From: Devosia oryzisoli
GTDB lineage: Bacteria > Pseudomonadota > Alphaproteobacteria > Rhizobiales > Devosiaceae
Length of the DNA: 64,000 bases
Direction: 5' to 3'
Assembly: GCF_014837245.1 (NCBI RefSeq)
Contig: NZ_JACYFU010000001.1
Span: 186,001 to 250,000 of the forward strand
Shown here: positions 9,677-19,071 of the stretch, in pieces
Position numbering within the stretch: position 1 is the stretch's first letter
Layout: each line of letters begins with the position of its first letter
Notes under the pieces: generated by a model
What the model was told of the DNA's origin: nothing
The model's input: only the letters and a program-made list of their open reading frames with translations
The model's database searches: none
Position numbers and translations under genes: made by a program

Positions 9677-10129
9677 ATGGAGCTCGAGACGCTGCATCTG
9701 GGCAAGGACGTCGCGGTCCCCGCCCGTCCGGAGGACGCGGTGCTCGATCCCGTCCCCAACCCGCATACGGACGTCAAGTATGTCGCCCGCTATGCCGCGC
9801 CCGAGTTCACTTCGCTCTGTCCCGTGACGGGCCAACCCGATTTCGCGCATCTCGTCATCGACTACGTGCCCGATCAGTTCCTGGTCGAGAGCAAGTCGCT
9901 CAAGCTGTTCCTGACCTCGTTTCGCAATCATGGTGCCTTCCACGAGGGATGCACCATTGACGTGGCGCGCCGCATCGTCGAGGCCATCAAGCCGCACTGG
10001 TTGCGCATCGGGGGCTATTGGTATCCGCGCGGCGGCATCCCGATCGACGTGTTCTGGCAGACCGGGCCAGTGCCGGACGGCGTGTGGCTACCCGACCAGG
10101 GCGTGCCGCCCTATCGCGGGCGCGGCTAG
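9677..10129 (+). CDS. queF: preQ1 synthase (NADPH nitrile reductase)
   Basis: QueF reduces the nitrile of preQ0 to the amine preQ1 in queuosine tRNA modification. The 150-residue product is the short single-domain type. It has the catalytic cysteine in [10 protein letters not shown] (Cys48, with Asp55), the QueF signature VESKSLKLF near residue 73, and HGAFHEGC with the substrate-binding Glu. The ATG lies four bases after the previous stop. No other queuosine genes are in the window. Confidence 0.95.
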   Translation: MELETLHLGKDVAVPARPEDAVLDPVPNPHTDVKYVARYAAPEFTSLCPVTGQPDFAHLVIDYVPDQFLVESKSLKLFLTSFRNHGAFHEGCTIDVARRIVEAIKPHWLRIGGYWYPRGGIPIDVFWQTGPVPDGVWLPDQGVPPYRGRG

Positions 10130-10150
10130 GGGCGGGCGGTCTGCGCCGTC

Positions 10151-11188
10151 TCAGCCGAGCGCCTTGTCGATCGCCGGCTTGACCACCGTGCCGTAGAGCT
10201 CGATGGCGCGCATGACCTTGTTGTGCGGCAGTGTGCCGACACTCAATTGCAGGCCGAAGCGGTCGTGCCCGAACCACTCGTGCTGCAGCAGGATCTTGTC
10301 GATGATCTCCTGCGGCGACCCCATGTAGTAGGCGCCCTCAGGGGTAGTGCTGGCGTCGAACTGGGCGCGGGTGCCGGGTGGCCAGCCGCGCTCGGCGCCG
10401 ATCTTGCTCATGGCCGCGTTGTGGGCCGGGAAGGCAATGTCTCGCGCATCCTGGCTGTCATCGGCGATGAAGCCGTGCCCGGAGACCCCTAATTTCAGAC
10501 GAGCCGCGTCATGGCCCACCTTGGCGCCTGTCTGACGGTAGAGGTCGACCAGCGGCCCGAACTGGCGCGGGCGCCCGCCGATGATCGCCAGCATGAGCGG
10601 CAGACCGTAATAGGCGGCGCGCGCTACGGAATTGGGCGTGCCGCCAACGGCGATCCACAGCGGCAGCGGCTCCTGCAGGGGCTTGGGGAAGATTTCTATG
10701 CCCGGGATGGGTTGGGTATGCTTGCTGCCGGGCCAAGCGACCTTACCGCCCTCCCGGATCTTGAGCAGCATCTCGAGCTTTTCTTCGAACAGGTCGTCGT
10801 AGTCATTGAGGTCGTAGCCGAAGAGGGGAAAGCTCTCGATGAAGGAGCCGCGGCCGGCCATGATCTCGGCGCGTCCGTTGCTGAGGAGATCGAGCGTGGC
10901 GAACTGCTGCCAGACGCGCACGGGATCTTCGGAGCTGAGAACCGTGACGGCGGTGGAGAGGCGAATGGACTTGGTGCGCGCGGCCGCAGCGGCGAGGATG
11001 GTCGTCGGCGCGGAGGCCACGTAATCGGGCCGATGATGTTCACCGAGACCGTAGAACGCCAGGCCGAGCTGGTCGGCCAGCTCGATCTCCTCGATGAGGT
11101 CACGAAGGCGTTCGGCGGGCGATTGCAGGTGGCCGCCGGCCAAGAGGTCCGGCGTGTTCTCGGCGAACGAATACAGTCCCAGTTCCAT
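10151..11188 (-). CDS. LLM-class flavin-dependent oxidoreductase
   Basis: A 345-residue luciferase-like monooxygenase of the FMN-dependent TIM-barrel family. Recognisable elements are [12 protein letters not shown] near residue 45, [22 protein letters not shown], and [11 protein letters not shown], which forms the flavin phosphate pocket. The closest general class is the LLM group often labelled alkanal monooxygenase-like; the natural substrate cannot be inferred. A GGAG-type site precedes the ATG. It stands alone, converging with queF. Confidence 0.88.
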   Translation of the reverse strand: MELGLYSFAENTPDLLAGGHLQSPAERLRDLIEEIELADQLGLAFYGLGEHHRPDYVASAPTTILAAAAARTKSIRLSTAVTVLSSEDPVRVWQQFATLDLLSNGRAEIMAGRGSFIESFPLFGYDLNDYDDLFEEKLEMLLKIREGGKVAWPGSKHTQPIPGIEIFPKPLQEPLPLWIAVGGTPNSVARAAYYGLPLMLAIIGGRPRQFGPLVDLYRQTGAKVGHDAARLKLGVSGHGFIADDSQDARDIAFPAHNAAMSKIGAERGWPPGTRAQFDASTTPEGAYYMGSPQEIIDKILLQHEWFGHDRFGLQLSVGTLPHNKVMRAIELYGTVVKPAIDKALG

Positions 11189-11262
11189 GGCGCTCTCCTT
11201 GAACCGCAGACATGGCCGGAGCCGCCTGCCGGTTCAAGAACGCACACCGCTGATACTGCGGA

Positions 11263-11946
11263 TCAAACGTTGCTTTGGTTGGGGGTATAGGCCCAGGGCT
11301 GCGCAGGGGCGGCGGCGGGCTGCGGTGCGCGCTCTCCGGCCACGCGATGGATCTCCGCAACCAGGCCGGGCTCGAGGCGCAACTTGCTGGCCAGAGCGTC
11401 CAGATAGGCCTGCTCCGCGGCCGTGTCGGCGCTGATGGCCACCAGCGAGGCTGCGTAGATTTCGGCGGCCTGTTCGGGGGTGTGGGCGCGCGCCACCACC
11501 GCATTGATGTCCAGCGGGCTCGAAAGCTCATCGAAGACCCAGGCCTTTTCCTCGGCCGAGAGCGGCATGGTCTTGAGCTTTTCGAAGATGGCCTCTTTTT
11601 CCTCAGCATCGATGCGACCATCGGCCTTGGCCGCCGTGATCATCGCGCGGACCAGCGACTTGCCCAGCTCTTCATGGGCGGGAGTGTCCGGCTGAGGAAT
11701 GAAGGCGTCTTCGCGCGGAGCCGGTCCTGTGGCGGACTGGTTCTGCTGGTAGCTCTGCCAAGCCTTGTAGGCGAGGCCGCCCACGGCGGCCATGGCACCC
11801 AGTTGTGCCGCGTTGCCCAGCAGCTTGCCCGGCTTGCCACCGGAAAGCAACATTCCGGCGGCCAGGCCTGCGGCTCCACTGAGGGCATTGCTCTGCGTGC
11901 CCTTGTCGGTCTGCAGGGATTTCAGAATCTGGTCGATGTTGAACAT
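11263..11946 (-). CDS. DUF533 (TerB-like) inner membrane protein
   Basis: A 227-residue protein. The N-terminal 60 residues contain a Gly/Ala-rich hydrophobic segment (GAAGLAAGML ... AAVGGLAYKAW) seen in DUF533 proteins. The C-terminal half, LVRAMITAAKADGRIDAEE, matches the helical TerB/DUF533 domain with its calcium-like acidic loop. E. coli YebE belongs to the same family and is envelope-stress induced; a similar role here is inference. GGAGGAG lies just before the ATG. Confidence 0.85.
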   Translation of the reverse strand: MFNIDQILKSLQTDKGTQSNALSGAAGLAAGMLLSGGKPGKLLGNAAQLGAMAAVGGLAYKAWQSYQQNQSATGPAPREDAFIPQPDTPAHEELGKSLVRAMITAAKADGRIDAEEKEAIFEKLKTMPLSAEEKAWVFDELSSPLDINAVVARAHTPEQAAEIYAASLVAISADTAAEQAYLDALASKLRLEPGLVAEIHRVAGERAPQPAAAPAQPWAYTPNQSNV

Positions 11947-12035
11947 GCCGGGCTCCTCCTGATGGTTTCTTGCAGGTGGGGCCGGAGACCATTCTATTCA
12001 AGCGCAACGGACAGGATGCCGCGGCAGGTGCGGCG

Positions 12036-12065
12036 AAAAAAAAGACCCCGGGGGGCGCCGGGGTC
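12036..12065 (-). terminator. rho-independent terminator
   Basis: Read on the minus strand, a GACCCCGG/CCGGGGTC stem with a six-base loop is followed by eight T residues. It lies about 45 bases past the stop of the minus-strand gene at 12112-12555 and should end that transcript. Confidence 0.85.
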
Positions 12066-12111
12066 TCAAAGGCCTTGGAGGGAGGAGTCAAGGCCGTCAG
12101 TGCGGTCGCTG

Positions 12112-12555
12112 TTAGCCGTTGGTGGCCGGAGCAGCGGCCGGAGCCGTAGTCGTGGTGTCCGAACCGGCATCGGCAGGAGCCGCGTCAGTCGCTGCGGGAG
12201 CCGCGTCGGTAGCGGGAGCCGCATCAGTAGCCGGAGCCTCGGTCATCGGAGCCGCGTCGGCGCCAGCGGCCGGAGCCTCAGTCATCGGAGCGGTCTCGGT
12301 GCCAGCGGCCGGAGCCTCGGTCATCGGGGCCGGAGCCGTCACGGGCTCAGTGGTTGTCGATTCAACGGCGGGAGCGCCGTTGACGTCAACCGTAGTGGAC
12401 GGGCCGGAATTGGCCGAGAACACAAGGTAGCCGATTGCCAACAGGGCGAGCGCGACGATGATACCGACGAACCAGCCGGTGCCGTTGCTCTCGCGGGTGT
12501 AGACGGTGCGGTCACCGTCGCGGGTGTAAACAGTATCGCGTTCAGGGGTAGCCAT
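12112..12555 (-). CDS. single-pass membrane protein with Ala/Pro/Thr repeats
   Basis: A 147-residue protein with a tandem YTRDGDRTVYTRESNG motif at the cytoplasmic N-terminus and one membrane helix at about residues 27-48. The long low-complexity tail is built from units such as PMTEAPAAG and ATDAAPA. No cysteine or enzymatic motif is visible. The tail probably spans or stalks into the periplasm. The neighbouring OmpA-family gene carries a similar, longer Ala/Pro region, so both may be wall-associated; that is inference. A terminator follows it. Confidence 0.7.
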   Translation of the reverse strand: MATPERDTVYTRDGDRTVYTRESNGTGWFVGIIVALALLAIGYLVFSANSGPSTTVDVNGAPAVESTTTEPVTAPAPMTEAPAAGTETAPMTEAPAAGADAAPMTEAPATDAAPATDAAPAATDAAPADAGSDTTTTAPAAAPATNG

Positions 12556-12758
12556 CGTGTTTGCTCCATTGTTTCAACGCTGGCTAAAGAACGCGCCCTC
12601 TCGATTGAATGTTCCGCAGATTGTGAACAGCGTGCGATCACATCTTTTGCACGGTAATTAGTAAGCGACATCAGAGGTTTAAGTCGGGCGCTTGGTCGCG
12701 TTCACCGGCTTTTGAATGTGGCTTTTTCGTGGAATCTTCACTGGGGGGCGCCGGATGC

Positions 12759-12789
12759 AAAAAAGGCCGGGCATGGCCCGGCCTTTTTT
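12759..12789. terminator. bidirectional rho-independent terminator
   Basis: An A-tract, a GGCCGGGC/GCCCGGCC stem with a three-base loop, and a T-tract form a symmetrical hairpin that can terminate in either direction. It lies 17 bases beyond the stop of the minus-strand OmpA-family gene. Confidence 0.9.
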
Positions 12790-12805
12790 GCTGCGACCAA
12801 CGCCG

Positions 12806-15280
12806 TTAGCGGTTGGCGACGGTCACCAGCGGGGTGATGCGGCGGATGGTGACGCGGCGGTTCTCGCGCTCCGCATCTTCGGTGCGGATCTTGAGGTACC
12901 GCTCGCCATAGCCCTGGGTCGCCAGGTTTTCCGGCGGCACATTGTAGAAGTCCGTCAGGATGCGGGCGACCGTGGCAGCCCGGAGATCGGACAGCTTCAG
13001 GTTGGAGATGTCCGAGCCTACGGCGTCGGTGTGGCCTTCGATGAGGAAGGTTTCGGCCGGGTTCTGCTTGAGCAGGTTCAGCATCGCGTTCGCCACGGTG
13101 GATAGGTTGGCTACCTGATCCCGGCTGATATTGGCCGAACCGGTATCGAAGGTGAGGTTACCCACCTCGAGGCGGCGGACGGTGTCGCGAACGCGGGCGG
13201 ACCGCTTCACTTCGTCGATCGAGTAGAGACGATTGACGTTTTCCACCGGCGGCTGGGCAAAGAAGCGCGCGACCTCATTCACGTCTGCATATTCGGCGTC
13301 GAGCACGTACTCGCGAACCGGAATGTTGAGACGCAGCGGAGGCAGGTTGGCGGCCGGGTCGACCCAATCAGCCACATTGTCGTAGTAGCGGTCATCCACC
13401 CAGTTGAGGACGATTTCACGACCGTCCGGCGTGATGCGCGAGCGACGCAGGATGTCGCCCTGGGAATTGCGCACCGTCACCACCTGGCTACCGTCGGGGC
13501 GAGTGATGGTTTCGCGGACACGGCCATTGCCGAGGCGCTCGTAATAGATCTCGTCTTCCTGCGGATCATAGAAGCGCGACGTGTCCTGGCCGACAGAGTT
13601 GATCACCAGTTGCGTGCCGACCTGCAGGATGAACTGCGTGATGGGCTCGGCGCGGCCAACAAGACGATCACCCTGCTGCTCGCTGCCAGCAGCGCTCTGC
13701 TCGGTCACAGCACCCTGGACGGTCTCGCTGCCCTGGTTGGTCTGCTGGCCGATGGCAACGTTCGAGTTGTCGCCGGTCGAGACATTGTTGGTGATGTTGG
13801 TCTGGTTGTTGGTGATGTTGGTCTGGTTGATGATGGTGACGTTCTGCGGCACCGTGGGCTCCACGGCAGCAGCATCAACTTGCTCACCGTCTTCGGCGAC
13901 GGCCGAGAAAGCTGCTGTCTCTACCGGTACTTCAAGGCTGGACTGCGCAGCGGCGTCGTCCTGCGGTGGAGGGGCTGCCGGTTCGGCCGGAGCCGCCTGC
14001 ACGTCGGCATTGGCGTCGGTGGTGGCTTCCACGTTGGCGTCAGCGGCTGGTGCAGCACCGCCTTCGACGTCCTTGGCGCTATCGAGCACCGGAGCGATCT
14101 GCTCTGCGCTCACGCCTTCCGGCAGATCTTCGACGAGCTCGGCAGGCTGGCCATCCGGAGTGGTGGTTTCAACCGGCGCAGGCTGGTTGTCGCCGGGCTG
14201 AGCGCCTTCAGCCGGGGCGGCTTCGCCGGGCTGAGCGCCTTCAGTTGGGGCGGCTTCGCCGGCCGGGGCCGTTTCGTCAGACGGCTGCGCCGGTTCTGCG
14301 GCCGGTGCAGCGCCGTCGAGCGCCGGCACAGGCGGCAAGGACAGGCCATACTGGGCCAAGCAGGCGTCGATATCGGGGATGCCGGCCTGAGCGCAGAGAT
14401 CGGCGATCTCGGCGCGTGCGGCGGCCAGCCGCGCCTGGGCATCGGCCGTATCGCCACCCGACATCATGTCGGCAAGGGCAGCGTTATAGGCATCGACCTG
14501 CGCCGCAAGTTCGGCGCTGATGTCGATCTGGGCGCCAGCAGCAGGCTGCTCGTCCGGAGCTGCCTCGGTCGGCGGAGCGGCCTCGGGGGCTGCTTCGGGT
14601 TCGGCCGGAGCGGGTTCGGGTTCGACCTGCGTGGTCATTTCGGCAGGCTGATCCTGCGGAGCCGGAGCGGGTTCTTCGGCTGCCGGTGCGACAGGCTCTT
14701 CGGCAACGGGAGCAGGTTCTTCGGCTGCCGGTGCGACGGGCTCTTCGGGCACGGGAGCAGGTTCTTCTGCGACGGGAGCCGCCTCTTCGGGAACAGGGGC
14801 CGGTTCTTCGGCAGCAGGCGCGGGCTCTTCGACCGGAGCCGGCTCTTCGGCAACGGGTGCAGGTTCTTCTGCAACCGGAGCAGGTTCTTCAACGGCCGGT
14901 GCCGGTTCTTCGGCGGCAGGGGCTGGCTCTTCGGCGACCGGCGCAGGTTCCTCGGCTGGAGCCTGGGCAGCGGGCTCTTCTACGGGCGCGGGCTCTTCAG
15001 GAGCGGCTTCGGGTGCCGGCGCTTCTTCAGGGGCCGCCGCAGGTGCGCCGCCGCTGAGGGCCGCGATGCATTCGTCGAGGTTGGCATAGCCCGCGACAAT
15101 GCAGAGCTGCGTCAGGGAGCCTTGGGCGGCTTCGAGAGCGGCCGCATCGCCAGACGCCTGGGCGTCGACGTAGGCCTGGTAGGCAGACTGCAGTTCAGCA
15201 TCCTGGGCGTGGGCCGACAGAGGGGCGAAAGCCAGGATGGTGATGCTGGTCCCAGTCAGGAGCCAGTTCTTGAGGCGCAT
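12806..15280 (-). CDS. OmpA-family outer membrane protein with long Pro/Ala/Glu repeats
   Basis: An 824-residue exported protein. I start it at MRLKNWLLTG, which gives a clear signal peptide ending in SAHA, with AGGAC upstream; the longer frame to 15322 adds an unlikely leader. Two short helical modules with conserved Cys pairs flank a region of degenerate EEPAPVAEEPAPAAE repeats at about residues 95-230. An Asn/Thr-rich stretch (INQTNITNNQTNITNN) follows near residue 500. The C-terminal 120 residues are an OmpA peptidoglycan-binding domain with FDTGSANIS, IEGHTDAVGS and the NRRVTI end. It likely ties the outer membrane to the cell wall. Confidence 0.88.
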   Translation of the reverse strand: MRLKNWLLTGTSITILAFAPLSAHAQDAELQSAYQAYVDAQASGDAAALEAAQGSLTQLCIVAGYANLDECIAALSGGAPAAAPEEAPAPEAAPEEPAPVEEPAAQAPAEEPAPVAEEPAPAAEEPAPAVEEPAPVAEEPAPVAEEPAPVEEPAPAAEEPAPVPEEAAPVAEEPAPVPEEPVAPAAEEPAPVAEEPVAPAAEEPAPAPQDQPAEMTTQVEPEPAPAEPEAAPEAAPPTEAAPDEQPAAGAQIDISAELAAQVDAYNAALADMMSGGDTADAQARLAAARAEIADLCAQAGIPDIDACLAQYGLSLPPVPALDGAAPAAEPAQPSDETAPAGEAAPTEGAQPGEAAPAEGAQPGDNQPAPVETTTPDGQPAELVEDLPEGVSAEQIAPVLDSAKDVEGGAAPAADANVEATTDANADVQAAPAEPAAPPPQDDAAAQSSLEVPVETAAFSAVAEDGEQVDAAAVEPTVPQNVTIINQTNITNNQTNITNNVSTGDNSNVAIGQQTNQGSETVQGAVTEQSAAGSEQQGDRLVGRAEPITQFILQVGTQLVINSVGQDTSRFYDPQEDEIYYERLGNGRVRETITRPDGSQVVTVRNSQGDILRRSRITPDGREIVLNWVDDRYYDNVADWVDPAANLPPLRLNIPVREYVLDAEYADVNEVARFFAQPPVENVNRLYSIDEVKRSARVRDTVRRLEVGNLTFDTGSANISRDQVANLSTVANAMLNLLKQNPAETFLIEGHTDAVGSDISNLKLSDLRAATVARILTDFYNVPPENLATQGYGERYLKIRTEDAERENRRVTIRRITPLVTVANR

Positions 15281-15536
15281 GGGTTTTGTCCTTTTGTGTT
15301 GTTCACACGTCCTGCCGAGCATCGTAGGCGGATCCTGAATACAAACTGAACGTGCAGCTTAAGCAGGGAGGGCGCGCGGCAGGCCCCGTAACCGGCAGAA
15401 CGCCGCCCTCCCGCCCCGGTTCCCGAGGTTGTGAAGAGAATAGAAGAGTTTGGCAATCTGGCACGATTGCGGCGGGGTGGACGATCTGGCGCCATCATGG
15501 CTCCTCGCAGGCGTCGTGCCATGCTAGGCCGGATGG

Positions 15537-15956
15537 ATGCAGCAGCTCTTGGACACGATCGACATCGGGACTGGCGGGCAGGGCCTTTACGAAGTGACCG
15601 ATGCGGTGACGGGATTCGTCTCCCGCTCAGGGGTCAGTCGGGGGCTTTTGACCGCCTATGTCCGCCATACGTCATGTTCGCTGCTGATCCAGGAAAACGC
15701 CGATCCGGACGTCCAAACGGACCTCATGGGCTTCTTCCGCCGGCTGGTGCCGGAGGGGATGGACTGGCTGGTGCACACGACCGAAGGGCCGGACGACATG
15801 CCGGCCCATGTCAAGGCGTCGCTGACCCAGACGTCCATAGGCATACCCGTCGTGGACGGGCAGCCTGTCTTCGGAACGTGGCAGGGACTTTATCTTTTCG
15901 AGCACAGGCGGCGCCCGCATCGGCGGCAGATCGTGCTCCACATCATCGGGGAATAG
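15537..15956 (+). CDS. YjbQ/UPF0047 family protein
   Basis: A 139-residue single-domain protein. The pattern RGLLTAYVRHTSCSLLIQEN, DLMGFFRRLVP and the C-terminal GTWQGLYLFEHR is diagnostic for the YjbQ family. Members form trimers, and some show weak thiamine phosphate synthase activity; the physiological role is unsettled. The stop is just ahead of the next gene's ATG, so both probably share a transcript. Confidence 0.92.
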   Translation: MQQLLDTIDIGTGGQGLYEVTDAVTGFVSRSGVSRGLLTAYVRHTSCSLLIQENADPDVQTDLMGFFRRLVPEGMDWLVHTTEGPDDMPAHVKASLTQTSIGIPVVDGQPVFGTWQGLYLFEHRRRPHRRQIVLHIIGE

Positions 15957-15957
15957 C

Positions 15958-16788
15958 ATGGATTGGAGCGCCGTGGCCGGGTATTGGCCATTCGTCCTGG
16001 GATTGATGGCCACCGGCGTGGTGTCCGGGATCGCAGCCGGGTTGTTGGGAATCGGCGGCGGCGCCATCATCGTGCCGGCGCTCTCCAATGCGCTGCTGCT
16101 CCTGGGCTATGACGCCGACGTGGTGCAGCACGTGGCGGTGGGCTCCTCGCTCGCCATCATCATCCCCACCGGCGTGATGAGCGCCCGCTCGCATTTCAAG
16201 CGCAACTCCATGGACTGGGAGGTGCTCAAGCTCTGGGCGCCGTCCATCGTGGCCGGCACCTTCATCGGTGGATTGATGGCGGGATGGTTTTCCGGCGACG
16301 TGCTGCGCATCGTCTTTGCCGTCATGGCCTTCGTCATTGCGGCCAATATCGTCTTCGCCTTCCAGACGCGCCTGATGGGGCACCTCAAGGGCTCCAAGGC
16401 GACCCATCGCGCATCAGGGTTTGTCGTGGGCTATATCTCGTCCCTCATGGGGATCGGCGGCGGCTCACTGACGGTGCCGACCCTGGTGGCGTTCGGGGAG
16501 ACCATGCACAAGGCGGTGGGGACATCAGCCGGCATCGGCGTCGCCATAGCCATCTCCGGCAGCCTAGGCCTGATCATCTCGGGTTGGGGTGTCGAGGGCC
16601 TGCCGCCACTGAGCCTGGGTTACGTCAACCTAGTGGCGCTGGTGCTCGTCGGCGCCCTGGCGGCCGTATTCGCCCCGGCCGGAGCCGCGCTGGCGCACAG
16701 GATGGACCAGAAGACGCTCAAATACGTCTTCGCCGTCTTCCTCGTTCTCGTCGGGCTCAACATGCTGTGGAAAGTGCTCGCCGGCTGA
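15958..16788 (+). CDS. TauE/SafE family sulfite/anion exporter
   Basis: A 276-residue membrane protein with about eight helices in two repeated halves, each containing a glycine-rich motif (GLLGIGGGAIIVPAL near 25 and SLMGIGGGSLTVPTL near 165). These repeats define the TauE/SafE family of sulfite, sulfoacetate and related anion permeases. The substrate is not predictable here. It starts directly after yjbQ. Confidence 0.93.
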   Translation: MDWSAVAGYWPFVLGLMATGVVSGIAAGLLGIGGGAIIVPALSNALLLLGYDADVVQHVAVGSSLAIIIPTGVMSARSHFKRNSMDWEVLKLWAPSIVAGTFIGGLMAGWFSGDVLRIVFAVMAFVIAANIVFAFQTRLMGHLKGSKATHRASGFVVGYISSLMGIGGGSLTVPTLVAFGETMHKAVGTSAGIGVAIAISGSLGLIISGWGVEGLPPLSLGYVNLVALVLVGALAAVFAPAGAALAHRMDQKTLKYVFAVFLVLVGLNMLWKVLAG

Positions 16789-16976
16789 GCGGGACGCAAG
16801 GAGGGTTGGTGGGGACGGGTGACTACGGTTGATATCCGCCCCCACCGCCCAAGCCCCCTCGATGAGGGGAATCGGGTAGGCCGTGGCATCAGCCACTGTG
16901 TCAGTGACCGATAACGCAACGCCCGAGTGACGATCTGGTTTGGCCAAAAAGTGGCACCCGCCAGGTTTATCCCCAC

Positions 16977-17690
16977 TCAATCGGCCTTGTTGGTCAAATC
17001 CCACTCGACGTTGACCGTCACCGAAAAGCTCATTTCGCCTGCGGCCACAGGCACTTCGGCGGCGGCCTCGGCGCGTGCGTACATGGGGTAGGGCGGGGCA
17101 CCGGACGAATTCTGGCTTTCGGAAATAGACTCGAGATCACCCAGGGTCACGCCGGCGGCTTCGGCATAGAGCTCGGCCTTTTCGCGCGCGTCCTTGACCG
17201 CCTCGCGGCGGGCATCGTTCAGCAGTTCGGAAGGATCAGCCACCGAGAAGCTGATGCCGTTGATCGTGTTGGCGCCGACGGTGACCGATTTGTCGAGAAT
17301 GGCGCCAAGGTCATCGAGGTTGCGCACCCGCACGGTGACGGTATTGGACACCTGGTAGCCATTGATGCGGGGCGGCAGCGAATAGCCGTTCTCGTCACGA
17401 TTGTCGGAATAGACGTAGTTGGGGTTGACCGAGAAGTTCGAGGTCTGGATGTCGCGCTTCTCGATGCCGGCCTCCTTGAGCGCCGCCAGCAGCTCATCCA
17501 TGGCCTTGGAGTTGGCGTCGAGCGCGTCGCGCGCCGTATCCGCCTGGGTGGTGACGCCCGAGTTGATGATGGCCGTGTCCGGAGTGGCGGTGACCTCGCC
17601 TTCGCCCTGGACGGTGATGCTGGCGGCCAGGGCCGGCACGGAGAGGCCCGCAAGCAGCAGGGCGGGAACGAGAGCGGTCAGTCGACGCAT
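16977..17690 (-). CDS. SIMPL domain (DUF541) periplasmic protein
   Basis: A 237-residue protein with a signal peptide ending near ALAA at residue 23. The body has the SIMPL pattern: ITVQGEGEVTATPDTA, then ALDANSKAMDELLAALKEAGI, then the conserved YQVSNTVTVRVRNLDDLGAILD. E. coli YggE is the best-known relative and lowers oxidative stress. This is a stand-alone gene transcribed towards the TauE gene, with 188 bases between them that show nothing I recognise. Confidence 0.9.
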   Translation of the reverse strand: MRRLTALVPALLLAGLSVPALAASITVQGEGEVTATPDTAIINSGVTTQADTARDALDANSKAMDELLAALKEAGIEKRDIQTSNFSVNPNYVYSDNRDENGYSLPPRINGYQVSNTVTVRVRNLDDLGAILDKSVTVGANTINGISFSVADPSELLNDARREAVKDAREKAELYAEAAGVTLGDLESISESQNSSGAPPYPMYARAEAAAEVPVAAGEMSFSVTVNVEWDLTNKAD

Positions 17691-17880
17691 GAAAAGACTC
17701 CTCTGATGCGGGTCGAGCTTGACCCGTCCAATGCGTCAGTATTGCGGCGCAGATGAACCGCGATTGAACGAGATGAACTACCCCGGATGCCGCAACATAA
17801 GTATGATTTATTTGCTACGCGGCTTGCCTCGCCTGCGGTGCATGGGCTAGTCAACGGCGAACCAGACGCGCGGAGTGCCC

Positions 17881-19017
17881 ATGAACGCGACCAGCCTTCC
17901 GGACGGTATCCTGCTTGGGCGTGCCGCCGTTCCCGGACAAGCCTATCCCAGTGTCGTCACGCTGCGGGATGGACAGCTCATCGACATCACCGCCAAGGGC
18001 ATGGCGACGGTGCGCGACATTGCCGAGAGCGGACGCGCGGCCGAGCATGTGCGCACCGCTGAGGGCAAGCCGCTGGGTGATGCCGCCGCGATCCTCGCGC
18101 AGGCCGAAGCTTCCCTGCCACGCCTGCTCGCTCCGGTTGACCTTCAAGCGATCAAGGCCTCGGGCGTCACCTTCGTGGTGTCGCTGCTCGAGCGCGTGAT
18201 CGAGGAGCAGGCGCGCGGTGACAAGGGGCGCGCCGATGCGCTGCGGGTCGAAATCCTCGGGCTCATTGGCACCGATCTGAGCGAGTTGGTTCCCGGCTCG
18301 GATGCGGCGATGAACGTCAAGGCGGCGCTCATCGAGAAGGGCGTCTGGAGCCAGTACCTGGAAGTAGGGATCGGGCCGGACGCGGAAATCTTCACCAAGG
18401 CGCAGCCGATGAGCGCGGTGGGTCCGGGAGCGGATGTGGGCCTGCACCCGATTTCAAGCTGGAACAATCCCGAGCCCGAGATCGCCCTGCTGGTGACCAG
18501 CAGCGGCCAGATCATCGGCGCCACGCTGGGCAATGACGTCAACCTCCGGGACGTCGAGGGCCGGTCGGCGCTGCTGCTCGGGAAGGCCAAGGACAACAAC
18601 GCCTCGGCCTCGCTCGGCCCCTTTGTGCGCCTGTTCGACGGCGAGTTCACGCTGGAGACGGTGAAGGGCGCCGAGGTGGGGCTGCGGGTCGAAGGCGAGG
18701 ACGGTTTTGTCCTCGAAGGCCGCTCCAACATGGCAGAAATCTCGCGGACGCCGGAATCGCTGGTGGCGGCGACCCTGGGGGAGCATCACCAATATCCCGA
18801 TGGTCTGGTGCTTTACCTCGGCACGATGTTTGCGCCGGTGAAGGACCGCGATGGGGCGGGCAAGGGGTTCACCCACAAGATCGGCGACATTGTCTCTATT
18901 TCGACGCCTGCGCTGGGTACACTTTCCAACCGCGTGAACCTATCTACCAAATGCCCGCCCTGGACCTACGGCGCCAGCCATCTCATGCGGGACCTCGCTC
19001 GCGCGGACCTGCTCTGA
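17881..19017 (+). CDS. xylX: 2-keto-3-deoxypentonate dehydratase (XylX-like, FAH family)
   Basis: A 378-residue member of the fumarylacetoacetate hydrolase superfamily. It resembles Caulobacter XylX throughout: APVDLQAIKASGVTF, WSQYLEVGIGPDAEIFTK, SSWNNPEPEI (metal-binding Glu), GNDVNLRDVEGRSALLL and HQYPDGLVLYLGTMFAP. XylX dehydrates 2-keto-3-deoxy-D-xylonate to alpha-ketoglutarate semialdehyde in the Weimberg pathway; the L-arabinose version uses a similar substrate. The next gene supplies the following enzyme, which supports the call. The ATG at 17881 has GGAG upstream; a GTG two codons earlier is also open. Confidence 0.85.
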   Translation: MNATSLPDGILLGRAAVPGQAYPSVVTLRDGQLIDITAKGMATVRDIAESGRAAEHVRTAEGKPLGDAAAILAQAEASLPRLLAPVDLQAIKASGVTFVVSLLERVIEEQARGDKGRADALRVEILGLIGTDLSELVPGSDAAMNVKAALIEKGVWSQYLEVGIGPDAEIFTKAQPMSAVGPGADVGLHPISSWNNPEPEIALLVTSSGQIIGATLGNDVNLRDVEGRSALLLGKAKDNNASASLGPFVRLFDGEFTLETVKGAEVGLRVEGEDGFVLEGRSNMAEISRTPESLVAATLGEHHQYPDGLVLYLGTMFAPVKDRDGAGKGFTHKIGDIVSISTPALGTLSNRVNLSTKCPPWTYGASHLMRDLARADLL

Positions 19018-19071
19018 CCGACGCCGACGGCATCTCTCCCGCCGCGGCGCACGACAATCGAAAGGCTTTCC

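Noticed and set aside
13610..15349. A 579-residue frame antisense to the OmpA-family gene, rich in Gly/Arg/Phe
   Set aside because: It arises from the repeats of the real gene and has no start signal or domain.
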